The position numbers were made by a program, and so were the translations under genes. A stretch of DNA of 19,018 nucleotides from Pseudomonadota bacterium. Lineage in GTDB: Bacteria; Pseudomonadota; Gammaproteobacteria; Steroidobacterales; Steroidobacteraceae. Positions 1-7,463 of the stretch are shown here, in pieces (position 1 is the stretch's first letter; the number at the start of each line of letters is the position of its first letter). The notes under the pieces are model-generated. The model saw only the letters and a program-made list of their open reading frames with translations, made no database searches and was not told where the DNA came from. The DNA is taken from NCBI GenBank assembly GCA_021850555.1, contig JAJZLX010000787.1, positions 1-19,018 on the forward strand. Reading direction: 5' to 3'.

Positions 1-123
1 CACGTTGCCTCTCAGAACGAGCCCGTCGCTCATCGCGATCGGAATGTCCCAGTCGACCGCCATGCCATTGCGCACGTCGCGATCGATGAAAGTGCCTCCG
101 CGCTCCACATGAAATTGAGACAT
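1..123 (-). CDS. CocE/NonD-family hydrolase, N-terminal fragment (runs off window)
   Basis: Only the first 41 codons are inside the window; the gene continues past base 1. The end of the fragment reads DIPIAMSDGLVLRGNV. This matches the first strand of the alpha/beta hydrolase domain in the two complete CocE-type proteins further right (AIPMKSGLSLMANVYRP and PIPMMDGMSLLANVYRP), so I take it as a third member of that family. Unlike those two, it has no twin-arginine leader and reaches the domain within about 25 residues, so it is probably cytoplasmic. The ATG at 123 is preferred because a GGGAG Shine-Dalgarno lies six bases upstream. Another in-frame ATG at 129 would overlap that site. The catalytic residues are outside the window, so activity cannot be judged. 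Confidence 0.7.
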   Translation of the reverse strand, partial: MSQFHVERGGTFIDRDVRNGMAVDWDIPIAMSDGLVLRGNV

Positions 124-450
124 CGGCATCTCCCGAGAGCTAAATCTCGATTCGCACTGTCAACTGCTCGAGCAGCCGAGGCATGGACCGTGCGGAGCCG
201 TACCTCCGGGCGCTCATGCGACGACCGGCTCGCGTTAGGGAAGGTGATTGCAGGTGCGTTGATAATCACCGGGGCACATGACCGTGTGCTGCTTGCAGCT
301 GGGAGGTCTCAGGGCAGCCTCACGACATCATCAAGCACCGGGCCCCGGGGGCGCGTCCTCCAGCGCCTACGCTCCGGGTATCCTGCCTCGCCCGAGCATG
401 GCTCTGATCTGGGTTTCAGACACTGCCCGACCGCAGCGGAGAGTTGCGCG
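124..450. other. Intergenic region between the leftward hydrolase and the cupin gene
   Basis: No coding region here is convincing in either direction; the open frames look like high-GC shadows. The part nearest base 123 should hold the promoter of the leftward hydrolase and contains a perfect 12-bp palindrome, listed separately. The part nearest 450 lies downstream of the cupin stop. It is GC-rich around 343-360 but shows no clear hairpin followed by a T run, so the cupin transcript may read through. Confidence 0.5.
164..175. promoter_or_regulatory. 12-bp perfect palindrome, possible operator
   Basis: CTGCTCGAGCAG reads the same on both strands and sits about 40 bp upstream of the start of the leftward hydrolase, where a regulator could act. 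No matching copy was noticed elsewhere in the window and no regulator gene is present, so a role as an operator is only inferred from position and symmetry. Confidence 0.25.
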
Positions 451-930
451 TTACTTCTTCTCGTCCACAGGGGTCTCGGAAGCCCCGATCCCGCGCTCGC
501 CCTTTGGCATCTCATCGGCCGGAATTCCCCACAGACCATAACTGGTATCCTTGAAAGTCAGGAATACCACGTCGGCATCCGGGGAAGCAGTCGCTGAATG
601 GACGACGTTGGCTGGCATGTACACGAGAAAGCCCGGAGCGACCCGAGTCTTGACGCCGTCAATATCCACCAGCAGCTCTCCTTCGAGGACGTACGTCCAC
701 TGCTCGTTGGGATGACTGTGCGGGCGAGCGCCAGTGCCGCGCGGAATACGCATCAGACCGCACATCGCCCGCTCCCCCGCTACCAGCGAGCCGTGAGTGG
801 TGCTGTAGGCGGGCCCGGCCGGCACGTCGTTGAGGTTAGCCATGTCAAAAATATATCGCCCATTGCCGGCTCGAATCCCCACTGGTGGCTCGGTAGTTCC
901 TCCCGAGTCCTTGTCTTTCTGCTGTGTCAA
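451..930 (-). CDS. Small cupin-domain protein (KdgF-like single cupin)
   Basis: This 159-residue protein is a single cupin barrel. The first cupin motif is seen at about residues 65-84, with H71 and H73 in the pattern HxHxxEQ followed by YVLEGE. The second motif, around 100-112, ends in H111 (ANVVHSA). These residues would bind one metal ion. The HxHxxEQ form, with Gln77 after the glutamate, is common in small cupins of the KdgF and related groups. These act on sugar-derived or keto-acid intermediates, but the substrate here is unknown. The frame begins with TTG at 930 behind a weak AGGCGGG. The next in-frame ATG, at 843, would remove 29 residues before the barrel and has no visible ribosome site, so the start is uncertain. 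The gene is divergent from the TonB receptor and may share its control region. The last 20 or so residues are charged and probably disordered. Confidence 0.8.
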   Translation of the reverse strand: MTQQKDKDSGGTTEPPVGIRAGNGRYIFDMANLNDVPAGPAYSTTHGSLVAGERAMCGLMRIPRGTGARPHSHPNEQWTYVLEGELLVDIDGVKTRVAPGFLVYMPANVVHSATASPDADVVFLTFKDTSYGLWGIPADEMPKGERGIGASETPVDEKK

Positions 931-1294
931 GGTACACCCGCCTGATTATTGCCAGATCGACTAGAAGTAGACCTCAAGCGCTTGCGCGCCGCAAATGACT
1001 TCTGGCAATGGGTCCGATGCCGGATCGCTATTCGGCGCGGCAGGCTTGGTCGCTGCGCCGATGAGGCCGACCATCGGCGGATCCAAGCACGTTCGCCCGA
1101 GGCGAATGCCAGCCGGAATACCGCCCTCCATGCTGACTCCGTATGATGCTCATCACGGAACAGTATTTGCCACCTACCGGCAATGTGGTGATACTCAAAA
1201 AACACTAAAGTGGATTTATCTCCATCACAACAATGTTTTGCGCGCATATCTGCCAATATTGCGCCGCACGCTGAAGCTGTTTAGGGGGAAAGTT
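931..1294. other. Divergent control region between cupin and TonB receptor genes
   Basis: This 364-bp gap separates two divergently read genes and should hold both promoters. The half near the receptor (about 1140-1290) is clearly more AT-rich than the surrounding genes, as expected for a promoter, though I could not fix a single -35/-10 pair. Features seen are a nested dyad at 948-1009, a second small inverted repeat (TTGCC at 1167-1171 and GGCAA at 1179-1183) and a strong ribosome site, AGGGGGAAAG, at 1283-1292 just ahead of the receptor ATG. No Fur box was recognised. The receptor frame stays open back to 995, but that stretch does not look like protein-coding sequence. Confidence 0.5.
948..1009. 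promoter_or_regulatory. Nested dyad, possible operator of the divergent promoters
   Basis: ATTGCCAGA at 948-956 and TCTGGCAAT at 1001-1009 are exact inverted copies. Almost at their shared centre lies a perfect 10-bp palindrome, CAAGCGCTTG, at 975-984. The central AAGCGCTT resembles the CG-centred operators of LacI-family repressors. The site begins 18 bp upstream of the cupin start and could control it and the receptor together. Symmetry and position are seen; regulator identity is a guess, since no regulator gene is in the window. Confidence 0.35.
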
Positions 1295-3436
1295 ATGGCT
1301 TCCAAGTGGTTCGGTTCGCGTCCGACGCTCCTGGCCGTAGCCATCATGGCGACCGCCTGGGTGTTGTCATCTACTTCCGTGTTTGCACATGGAAAGGATC
1401 CGAGTTCGCACGGGCAGAATTCGAGCGTGCAGCTTCAACCGGTCATTGTGACGGCAGAGCACCGCTCCCAGTTTCTACAGAACGTGCCCATCTCCATAAA
1501 TGTGGTGTCCGCGCACGCCGCTGCGGCCATGGGCGTTACAAACATGTCAGACTTGTCAGTACTTGTTCCAGGCTTACTCATCGGCGCTGCGAATGGCGGT
1601 TCCACGCTCACGATTCGCGGCATTGCCGGCACGAGCACGTCCGGTGATGAGAATGCGACGGCGATTTACGTCGACGGCGTCTATGTTGCTGACGAGCCAT
1701 CCACGATTTTTGCGCTGAGCAACATCCAGAGCGTCCAAGTGCTTAAGGGGCCACAAGGAACGTTATTTGGGCGCAATTCTATCGGCGGCGCAATCTTGGT
1801 GACCACCAAGGCACCGTCGCATGTGTCGGATGCCGAGGTCGAGCTGGGCTACGGAAACTACGCCACTACAACCGCTCAGTTCTATGGGACCACGGGGATT
1901 ACAAGAACCATCGCTGCCAATATTTCAATTTACACCCAAAACATGGGTGAAGGTTGGGGCGACAACACTTACCTCGGTCAGCAGGCGCACCAGGGCCATG
2001 AGACTGATGTTCGCTCCATGATCTCGTGGGATCCAAACGATGACACCAACGCAACGCTCATCCTGTCAGCCAATGATGTGTATGACCCGTCGGTGCAGTC
2101 TTATCAGGTCTATCCGGGGTACTACACGGCGGCCCACGTTTTGAGCAACGGATTTTGGAATGCGAGCTCCGATATGAATCAATTCGCGGCGGAGGTCACC
2201 AGGGACGTCGCGCTAAAGGTTCGGCACGAATTCGGCTGGGCCACTCTGGACAGCATCACTGACTATGACTATGCGCTTTTCCCGATGGGCTTCGACCAGG
2301 ATGCCACGTCACTGCCTCTGTCCGACATATACCTTAATCGGATGGCAACTACGGAAACCCAAGAATTCCGCTTGCTCTCCCCTAGCCATCGTAGATTTAC
2401 CTGGCAGGTGGGCACGTTCTATCTTCACAACGTGTACTCCTATGCCCCGATAGACTTCGTCGACGCCCACTTCAAACTCAATTCGACCATGATGAAACAG
2501 TCCTACGCCGTTTATGGTCAGGGGACGCTCGATTTCGGGTGGCATACGTATCTGACACTCGGAACGCGCTATACAAGCGACCATGTCGGAATGGACGGCA
2601 CGCGTTCGCCGACGGTTGCCGGCTATCCGGTCATGCAGAGCACGGTGTCCAGCCGAGAGACCTACCGAGCTTCGCTGAGTCACCGGTTCTCTCAGAATTA
2701 CATGACTTACGTTTCATACAACACAGGCTATAAGAGCGGACTCTATAACATGTCGAATCCGCTCAATCAGTACGCGAAGCCGGAGTACGTCACGGAATAT
2801 GAGTGGGGCTTCAAATCCCAGATGTTCCACCAACGGCTGGATTGGGACGCAGACGTTTGGTACAACAGTTTCACAAACATGCAGGTCAAAGCCGCCCTGA
2901 ATGGCGCAGTCATCTTGCAAAACGCTGCGAGGGCGACGATCAAAGGCGCGGACTTTGATTTCCATGTGTTGCTTACCAGGCACGTTGAGTTGCTGGGCGG
3001 CGCAACATATGAAGATGGCTTTTACAACAGTTTTCCGGCTTCACAGCTGTATTTCTTCTTGCCACTCGGTGGCGAGACGACGGGTATTGGCAGCGTGACG
3101 GGTGCCAGGACCGTGCAGACGCCGCCATGGGTTTATAACATTGGCGTTGAGTATATCGTTCCGACGTCGCGTGGGAATGTTAATCTCAATGCGAATTTCA
3201 GCCACACGGACAAGTTCTACTGGGATCCACAGAATGTCGTGCCGCAGTCGAGCTACAATGTTCTGAATGGCCAGGTAAAGTGGTCGCCGTCCGCGCACTT
3301 CGATTTTACGCTGTGGATCAAGAATGCACTCAACGCCGAATACTATACGGAGGGAAACCCCACGGGATTCGGACCGACGGGTTATCCTGCGGCGCCAAGG
3401 ACGTTCGGCATCACCGGCACGTGGCACTTGAGGTAG
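1295..3436 (+). CDS. TonB-dependent outer-membrane receptor
   Basis: This 713-residue protein fits a TonB-dependent receptor that imports a substrate across the outer membrane using energy from TonB-ExbBD. Residues 1-31 form a signal peptide (hydrophobic core about 11-23, likely cut after SVFA). A TonB box, VIVTAEHR, follows at about 50-57. The plug domain runs to about 175, with the typical VQVLKGPQGTLFGRNSIGGA stretch at about 147-166. The rest is beta-barrel, with many aromatic-rich alternating strands to the C-terminus. The ATG at 1295 is chosen because AGGGGGAAAG lies just upstream and the signal peptide starts there. About 55 bp downstream of its stop the first hydrolase's ribosome site is reached with no clear terminator, so co-transcription is likely. 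Its base composition is lower in GC than the following genes. The ligand is unknown; the neighbours suggest an organic ester, amide or aromatic compound rather than iron. Confidence 0.9.
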   Translation: MASKWFGSRPTLLAVAIMATAWVLSSTSVFAHGKDPSSHGQNSSVQLQPVIVTAEHRSQFLQNVPISINVVSAHAAAAMGVTNMSDLSVLVPGLLIGAANGGSTLTIRGIAGTSTSGDENATAIYVDGVYVADEPSTIFALSNIQSVQVLKGPQGTLFGRNSIGGAILVTTKAPSHVSDAEVELGYGNYATTTAQFYGTTGITRTIAANISIYTQNMGEGWGDNTYLGQQAHQGHETDVRSMISWDPNDDTNATLILSANDVYDPSVQSYQVYPGYYTAAHVLSNGFWNASSDMNQFAAEVTRDVALKVRHEFGWATLDSITDYDYALFPMGFDQDATSLPLSDIYLNRMATTETQEFRLLSPSHRRFTWQVGTFYLHNVYSYAPIDFVDAHFKLNSTMMKQSYAVYGQGTLDFGWHTYLTLGTRYTSDHVGMDGTRSPTVAGYPVMQSTVSSRETYRASLSHRFSQNYMTYVSYNTGYKSGLYNMSNPLNQYAKPEYVTEYEWGFKSQMFHQRLDWDADVWYNSFTNMQVKAALNGAVILQNAARATIKGADFDFHVLLTRHVELLGGATYEDGFYNSFPASQLYFFLPLGGETTGIGSVTGARTVQTPPWVYNIGVEYIVPTSRGNVNLNANFSHTDKFYWDPQNVVPQSSYNVLNGQVKWSPSAHFDFTLWIKNALNAEYYTEGNPTGFGPTGYPAAPRTFGITGTWHLR

Positions 3437-3499
3437 AGGCTGCCAAGATTACGGAGCAGCGGCGGAAGACGTAAGCTCAACTTCCGGAGGGCATAGAGT

Positions 3500-5452
3500 A
3501 TGAAAGATGTAGCCGCGTCGCACGCCGCCCCGGATCCAGAGCAGAGCGGACCGGATCCGCAGCAGACTCCCGAGGCGTCTCATGCGGGCGGCGTCTCGCG
3601 GCGTACTGTACTCGCCGGTATTGGCGCGGCTTCGTGCCTTGCCCTGCAAGCCGGATCGCTCGGCGTGCGGCGTGGTGAGTCCCTCCTTTCGACGGTCTCG
3701 ACCTTCGCAATCCCTTCCGCCGCAGCCTCGGATGCGTTCGCCGGTCCCATGGTCGTGGAGAAGGACGTCGCCATTCCCATGAAGTCCGGCTTGAGCCTGA
3801 TGGCAAACGTTTATCGACCGTCCGGCGCGGGGAAATACCCTGTCATGGTGGCCATGAGCGCCTATGGCAAGGATCTTCCGCCGCAGGACTTCGCGCCGCA
3901 GTACCTGGATAAGGCAAGAGAACTTCTTCCCGGCTTCTGCACGCCGGTTGCCAGCTGCAGGTACTTGCCTTGGGAGGCCCCGAACCCGGAATACTGGGTC
4001 GCAAGTGGCTACATCGTGATACACGTCGATGCGCGGGGAGCGGGACGATCGCCGGGATATCTCGACCCCTTCTCTCCGCAGGAAGCTCGTGACTATTATG
4101 ATGCGATCGAGTGGGCAGGCGTGCAACCATGGTCGAGCGGCAAGGTCGGGTTGCTCGGCTTGTCCTATTACGCGATGGTGCAATGGCTGGTGGCCGCGAT
4201 GCGGCCGCCGCACCTTGCGGCCATCATTCCGTGGGAAGGCGCGAGCGATTGGTTCCGGGATGCGACCCACCAGGGGGGCATTCCGTCCAATACCTTCTGG
4301 CACCATCTGTTCTGGGACCATGTCGTGCGGCGGCAGCAGTATGGAAATCCCGAAGGCATGATTGACAGCGCAACGCACGAGCGCACCAATGGGCCGCTGC
4401 TGAACGGGGAACTGTTGAGCGGCAATCGCGTCCACTTCTCCGAGCAGCTCGCCGCACATTACCTGGACGATGAGTGGATGAAGGGACGATCGGCCATTCT
4501 CGAGCGAATTGAGGTGCCGGTGCTGTCCGCAGGCAACTGGGGTGGCTTGGGATTGCATCTGCGCGGGAACACGGATGGGTACCAGCGATCGAACTCCAAG
4601 GCCAAGTGGCTCAACATGCACGTGGGCTTGCACTTCCAAGCCTACTACAGCCGCGAAGGCAATGCGCTTCAGAAGCGCTTCCTGGATCATTTCTGCAAGG
4701 GAATCGACAACGGCTGGGATAGGGAACCGCGCTTCAAGTATGTTGCGCGCAACCCCCACGGGAATTCCGTGCGCAGCGCTGGCGACTTCCCCGTGCCCGG
4801 GACGCATTGGACCCGGTACTACCTCGATGCGAAAAGCAGGATGATGGGCGTCCGTGCTCCCGCGGTGCAGTCGTCCGCCAGCTACCGCCCCATGAGCAGT
4901 GACGGAGTGAGCTTTGCGACTGCGCCGTTTACCAGGGACACGGAGATCACCGGCCCGGTGTCGGCGAAGTTGTGGGTATCCTCCTCGACCGAGGACATGG
5001 ATCTGTTTCTCACGCTTCGGGCCTTCGCGCCTGACGGCAACGAATACACGTTCCAGGGCGCCGACGACCCCGCGGCACCCGTCACTCAAGGCTGGCTGCG
5101 GGTCTCGCAGCGCAAGGCGGATCCGGAGCGATCGAAACCCGGGCAGCCGTGGCACACTCATGATGAGTCCCGCAAGCTCACTCCGGGCGCTCTCTATCCG
5201 GTCGAGGTCGAGATCTGGCCAACGAATGTCGTGCTGCCCAAGGGCTACCGTCTCACCCTGGTCGTGGAGGGGAGGGACTTCGCCCGGCGCGGATCCATCG
5301 GCTACAAAGGGCAATTTGCGACCACGGTCTACCGAGGCTCGGGTCCCTATCTGCACACTGACCGCGATCCCGTGCAGTTCGGCGGCACGGACACGATCGT
5401 CACCGGCCCAGCGCACGACAGTTACCTCCTGCTGCCGATCATCCCGACCTGA
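3500..5452 (+). CDS. Tat-exported CocE/NonD-family hydrolase (copy 1)
   Basis: A 650-residue serine hydrolase of the CocE / X-Pro dipeptidyl-peptidase S15 family, which cleaves esters or amides. A long hydrophilic lead precedes a twin-arginine leader (VSRRTVLAG, residues 32-40, then a hydrophobic core), so export to the periplasm by Tat is likely. The alpha/beta hydrolase domain covers about 85-400 and carries the nucleophile motif GLSYY with Ser222. The C-terminal jelly-roll domain covers about 405-645. In CocE the catalytic Asp lies in a GGWYD-like motif; here the matching place reads AGNWGG (344-349), so the acid must lie elsewhere, perhaps Asp359 in GNTDGY. His374 or His378 in MHVGLH is the likely base. 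The start is supported by GGAGGG at 3486-3491. It is closely similar to the next gene. The substrate cannot be predicted. Confidence 0.9.
   Translation: MKDVAASHAAPDPEQSGPDPQQTPEASHAGGVSRRTVLAGIGAASCLALQAGSLGVRRGESLLSTVSTFAIPSAAASDAFAGPMVVEKDVAIPMKSGLSLMANVYRPSGAGKYPVMVAMSAYGKDLPPQDFAPQYLDKARELLPGFCTPVASCRYLPWEAPNPEYWVASGYIVIHVDARGAGRSPGYLDPFSPQEARDYYDAIEWAGVQPWSSGKVGLLGLSYYAMVQWLVAAMRPPHLAAIIPWEGASDWFRDATHQGGIPSNTFWHHLFWDHVVRRQQYGNPEGMIDSATHERTNGPLLNGELLSGNRVHFSEQLAAHYLDDEWMKGRSAILERIEVPVLSAGNWGGLGLHLRGNTDGYQRSNSKAKWLNMHVGLHFQAYYSREGNALQKRFLDHFCKGIDNGWDREPRFKYVARNPHGNSVRSAGDFPVPGTHWTRYYLDAKSRMMGVRAPAVQSSASYRPMSSDGVSFATAPFTRDTEITGPVSAKLWVSSSTEDMDLFLTLRAFAPDGNEYTFQGADDPAAPVTQGWLRVSQRKADPERSKPGQPWHTHDESRKLTPGALYPVEVEIWPTNVVLPKGYRLTLVVEGRDFARRGSIGYKGQFATTVYRGSGPYLHTDRDPVQFGGTDTIVTGPAHDSYLLLPIIPT
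5061..5091. repeat. 31-bp exact direct repeat shared with 7063-7093
   Basis: A 31-base stretch inside the first hydrolase gene recurs without change at 7063-7093 in the second. It begins CCGACGACCCCG and ends GTCACTCAAGG. It is one of several long identical blocks in the C-terminal halves of the two genes and supports a tandem duplication or later gene conversion. Confidence 0.85.
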
Positions 5453-5507
5453 CCATGCGACACAACGACGAGCGCATACCATCGGCTACAGCGCACCTCA
5501 TGACGGT

Positions 5508-7451
5508 ATGAACAAGTCACCGAGCATGCACAATTCACCTGTGTCTGAGATCCATCCGGACCCGCAGGACAGTCCCAAGGCGCCCCACGACGGAACGGTC
5601 TCACGGCGCGCCGTTCTTACAGGCTTGGGGGCCGCTTCGTACCTTGCTCTCGAGGCCGGCTCGCCGCGGTCATCGGACGGGCAGTCCCGCCGCTCGCCGC
5701 CATTTGCCTTGGGAATCCGCTCCGCCCGTGCGGGCGAAGAAGTTGGCGGCGGAATGATCGTGCAAAACGACGTGCCGATTCCCATGATGGATGGTATGAG
5801 CCTGCTCGCCAATGTGTATCGGCCTTCGGCTCCAGGCAGATATCCGGTCATCGTGACCATGAGTTCCTATGGCAAGGACGTGAGGCCGACTGCGGCGATC
5901 TCGGGTCAGCTTCTGCAGGAACTGAAATTCAATCCCGCGTTTTGTTCACAGGGCTCGAGCTGCAAGTATTTGACTTTTGAAACGCCGGATCCGCAGCGCT
6001 GGGTTCCGGATGGCTACGTAATCGTGAACGTCGACTCGCGGGGCGCGGGACGATCGCCGGGATACCTCGATCCGTACTCACCCCAGGAGACCCGCGATTA
6101 TTACGACGCGATCGAATGGGCGGGCGTACAGCCCTGGTCCAACGGTAAGGTTGGGCTGCTCGGCCTGTCCTATTACGCGGTGGTGCAATGGCAGGTCGCG
6201 GCTCTGCGACCGCCGCATCTCGCCGCCATCATTCCCTGGGAAGGATTCAACGACTACTATCGGGAGGCCACGCATCAGGGGGGGATTCTCTGCACGAGCT
6301 TCTGGCACGATATCTGGTGGCCGTTGGTGAGCCGTGACCAACACGGCAACCCGAATGGCTTCATCAACGGCGCTACCGGGCGCCCCACCAGCGGTCCACC
6401 GCTTAACCCGCAGCTCTTGCCGGGCAATCGTGTACACTTGCTCGAGCAGTTTGCCGAACATGATCTGGACGACCAATGGATGAAGGAACGCTCGCCCATG
6501 CTCGAGCGTATCGAGGTGCCGTTGCTGTCCGCTGGCAATTGGGGCGGGCTCGGCCATCATCTACGCGGTAACACGGATGGCTATCAGCGTGCGGGCTCCA
6601 AGCAGAAGTGGCTCAACGTGCATGTAGGCCTGCACTTCGAGGCGTTCTACAGTCTGGAAGGCAATGTGCTTCAGAAGCGTTTCCTGGATCATTTCTGCAA
6701 GGGAGCCGACAACGGCTGGGATAGAGAGCCGCGCTTCAAGTACGTCGCACGCAATCCCTACGGGAATTCAGAGCGCAGCGCCAGCGACTTCCCCGTGCCG
6801 GGCACGCGCTGGACCCGGTACTTCCTCGACGCGAAAGGCGGGACGATGAGTCTACGCCGACCAGTCGTGAAGTCATCTGCCAGCTATCGTGCGATGGCGA
6901 GCGCCGGGGTCAGCTTCACCACTGCGCCCGTTGCGAGTGAAACCGAGATCACCGGTCCTGTGGCGGCGAGGCTGTGGGTAGCCTCCTCGACCGAGGACAT
7001 GGATCTGTTCATCACGCTCCGTGCGTTCGCGCCAGACGGTAAGGAATTCACCTTCCAGGGCTCCGACGACCCCGCGGCACCCGTCACTCAAGGGTGGCTG
7101 CGTGTCTCACAGCGCAAGCAGGATCCGGCGAAGTCCCGACCCGGGCAGCCGTGGCACACTCACGACGAATCCCAGAGACTCACTCCCGGCGTCCTCTACC
7201 CCGTCGAGGTCGAGATCTGGCCGACCAACGTGGTACTGCCCAAGGGCTATCGGCTCGTACTGGTCGTCGAGGGTCAGGATTTTGAGAGGCCGGGTCCGCC
7301 CCCCATGGTGCGAGACGGCATCCCGTATGGCGGCTCGGGCTCCTACCTGCATACCGACCGCGATCCCGTACTGTACGGTGGAACCAATACCATCGTCACC
7401 GGTCCCTTCCACGACAGCCATCTGCTGTTGCCCATCATCCCTGCGAGCTGA
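5508..7451 (+). CDS. Tat-exported CocE/NonD-family hydrolase (copy 2)
   Basis: A 647-residue paralog of the preceding hydrolase, with the same order of parts. It has a Tat leader (VSRRAVLTG at 31-39), an alpha/beta hydrolase domain at about 85-400 with nucleophile Ser221 in GLSYY, and a C-terminal jelly-roll to the end. It shares the unusual AGNWGG (342-347) where CocE has its catalytic Asp, with Asp357 in GNTDGY and His372/His376 in VHVGLH as candidate triad residues. The two proteins differ most around residues 55-80, 120-150 and 255-300, which may alter the substrate pocket. Start choice is not firm: ATG 5508 has no good ribosome site, and an in-frame ATG at 5526 is equally possible. Either keeps the whole leader. 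The frame is open well upstream into the previous gene, but that part is not real coding sequence. The next gene starts 12 bp after its stop, so the genes are probably co-transcribed. Confidence 0.9.
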   Translation: MNKSPSMHNSPVSEIHPDPQDSPKAPHDGTVSRRAVLTGLGAASYLALEAGSPRSSDGQSRRSPPFALGIRSARAGEEVGGGMIVQNDVPIPMMDGMSLLANVYRPSAPGRYPVIVTMSSYGKDVRPTAAISGQLLQELKFNPAFCSQGSSCKYLTFETPDPQRWVPDGYVIVNVDSRGAGRSPGYLDPYSPQETRDYYDAIEWAGVQPWSNGKVGLLGLSYYAVVQWQVAALRPPHLAAIIPWEGFNDYYREATHQGGILCTSFWHDIWWPLVSRDQHGNPNGFINGATGRPTSGPPLNPQLLPGNRVHLLEQFAEHDLDDQWMKERSPMLERIEVPLLSAGNWGGLGHHLRGNTDGYQRAGSKQKWLNVHVGLHFEAFYSLEGNVLQKRFLDHFCKGADNGWDREPRFKYVARNPYGNSERSASDFPVPGTRWTRYFLDAKGGTMSLRRPVVKSSASYRAMASAGVSFTTAPVASETEITGPVAARLWVASSTEDMDLFITLRAFAPDGKEFTFQGSDDPAAPVTQGWLRVSQRKQDPAKSRPGQPWHTHDESQRLTPGVLYPVEVEIWPTNVVLPKGYRLVLVVEGQDFERPGPPPMVRDGIPYGGSGSYLHTDRDPVLYGGTNTIVTGPFHDSHLLLPIIPAS

Positions 7452-7463
7452 GCGATCCGCGCG

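Noticed and set aside
343..380. GC-rich run downstream of the cupin stop as a terminator
   Set aside because: No stable symmetrical stem with a following T run could be drawn in the direction of cupin transcription.
995..1294. Upstream extension of the TonB receptor by 100 codons
   Set aside because: The signal peptide and a strong ribosome site place the start at 1295, and the extension would hide the signal peptide inside the protein.
3463..3486. Small inverted repeat (CGGAAG / CTTCCG) between the receptor and first hydrolase as a terminator
   Set aside because: The stem is only six base pairs with a 12-base loop and no T run. It is too weak to separate the two genes.
3449..5482. A 677-codon open frame on the minus strand, antisense to the whole first CocE-type hydrolase
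   Set aside because: The plus-strand gene has clear domains, motifs and a ribosome site. The antisense product is rich in Arg, Gly and Pro without any recognisable domain, as expected of a high-GC mirror frame.
4914..5507. Upstream extension of the second hydrolase into the first
   Set aside because: It is an alternative frame of the first hydrolase's C-terminal domain. The Tat leader shows that the protein starts at 5508 or 5526.
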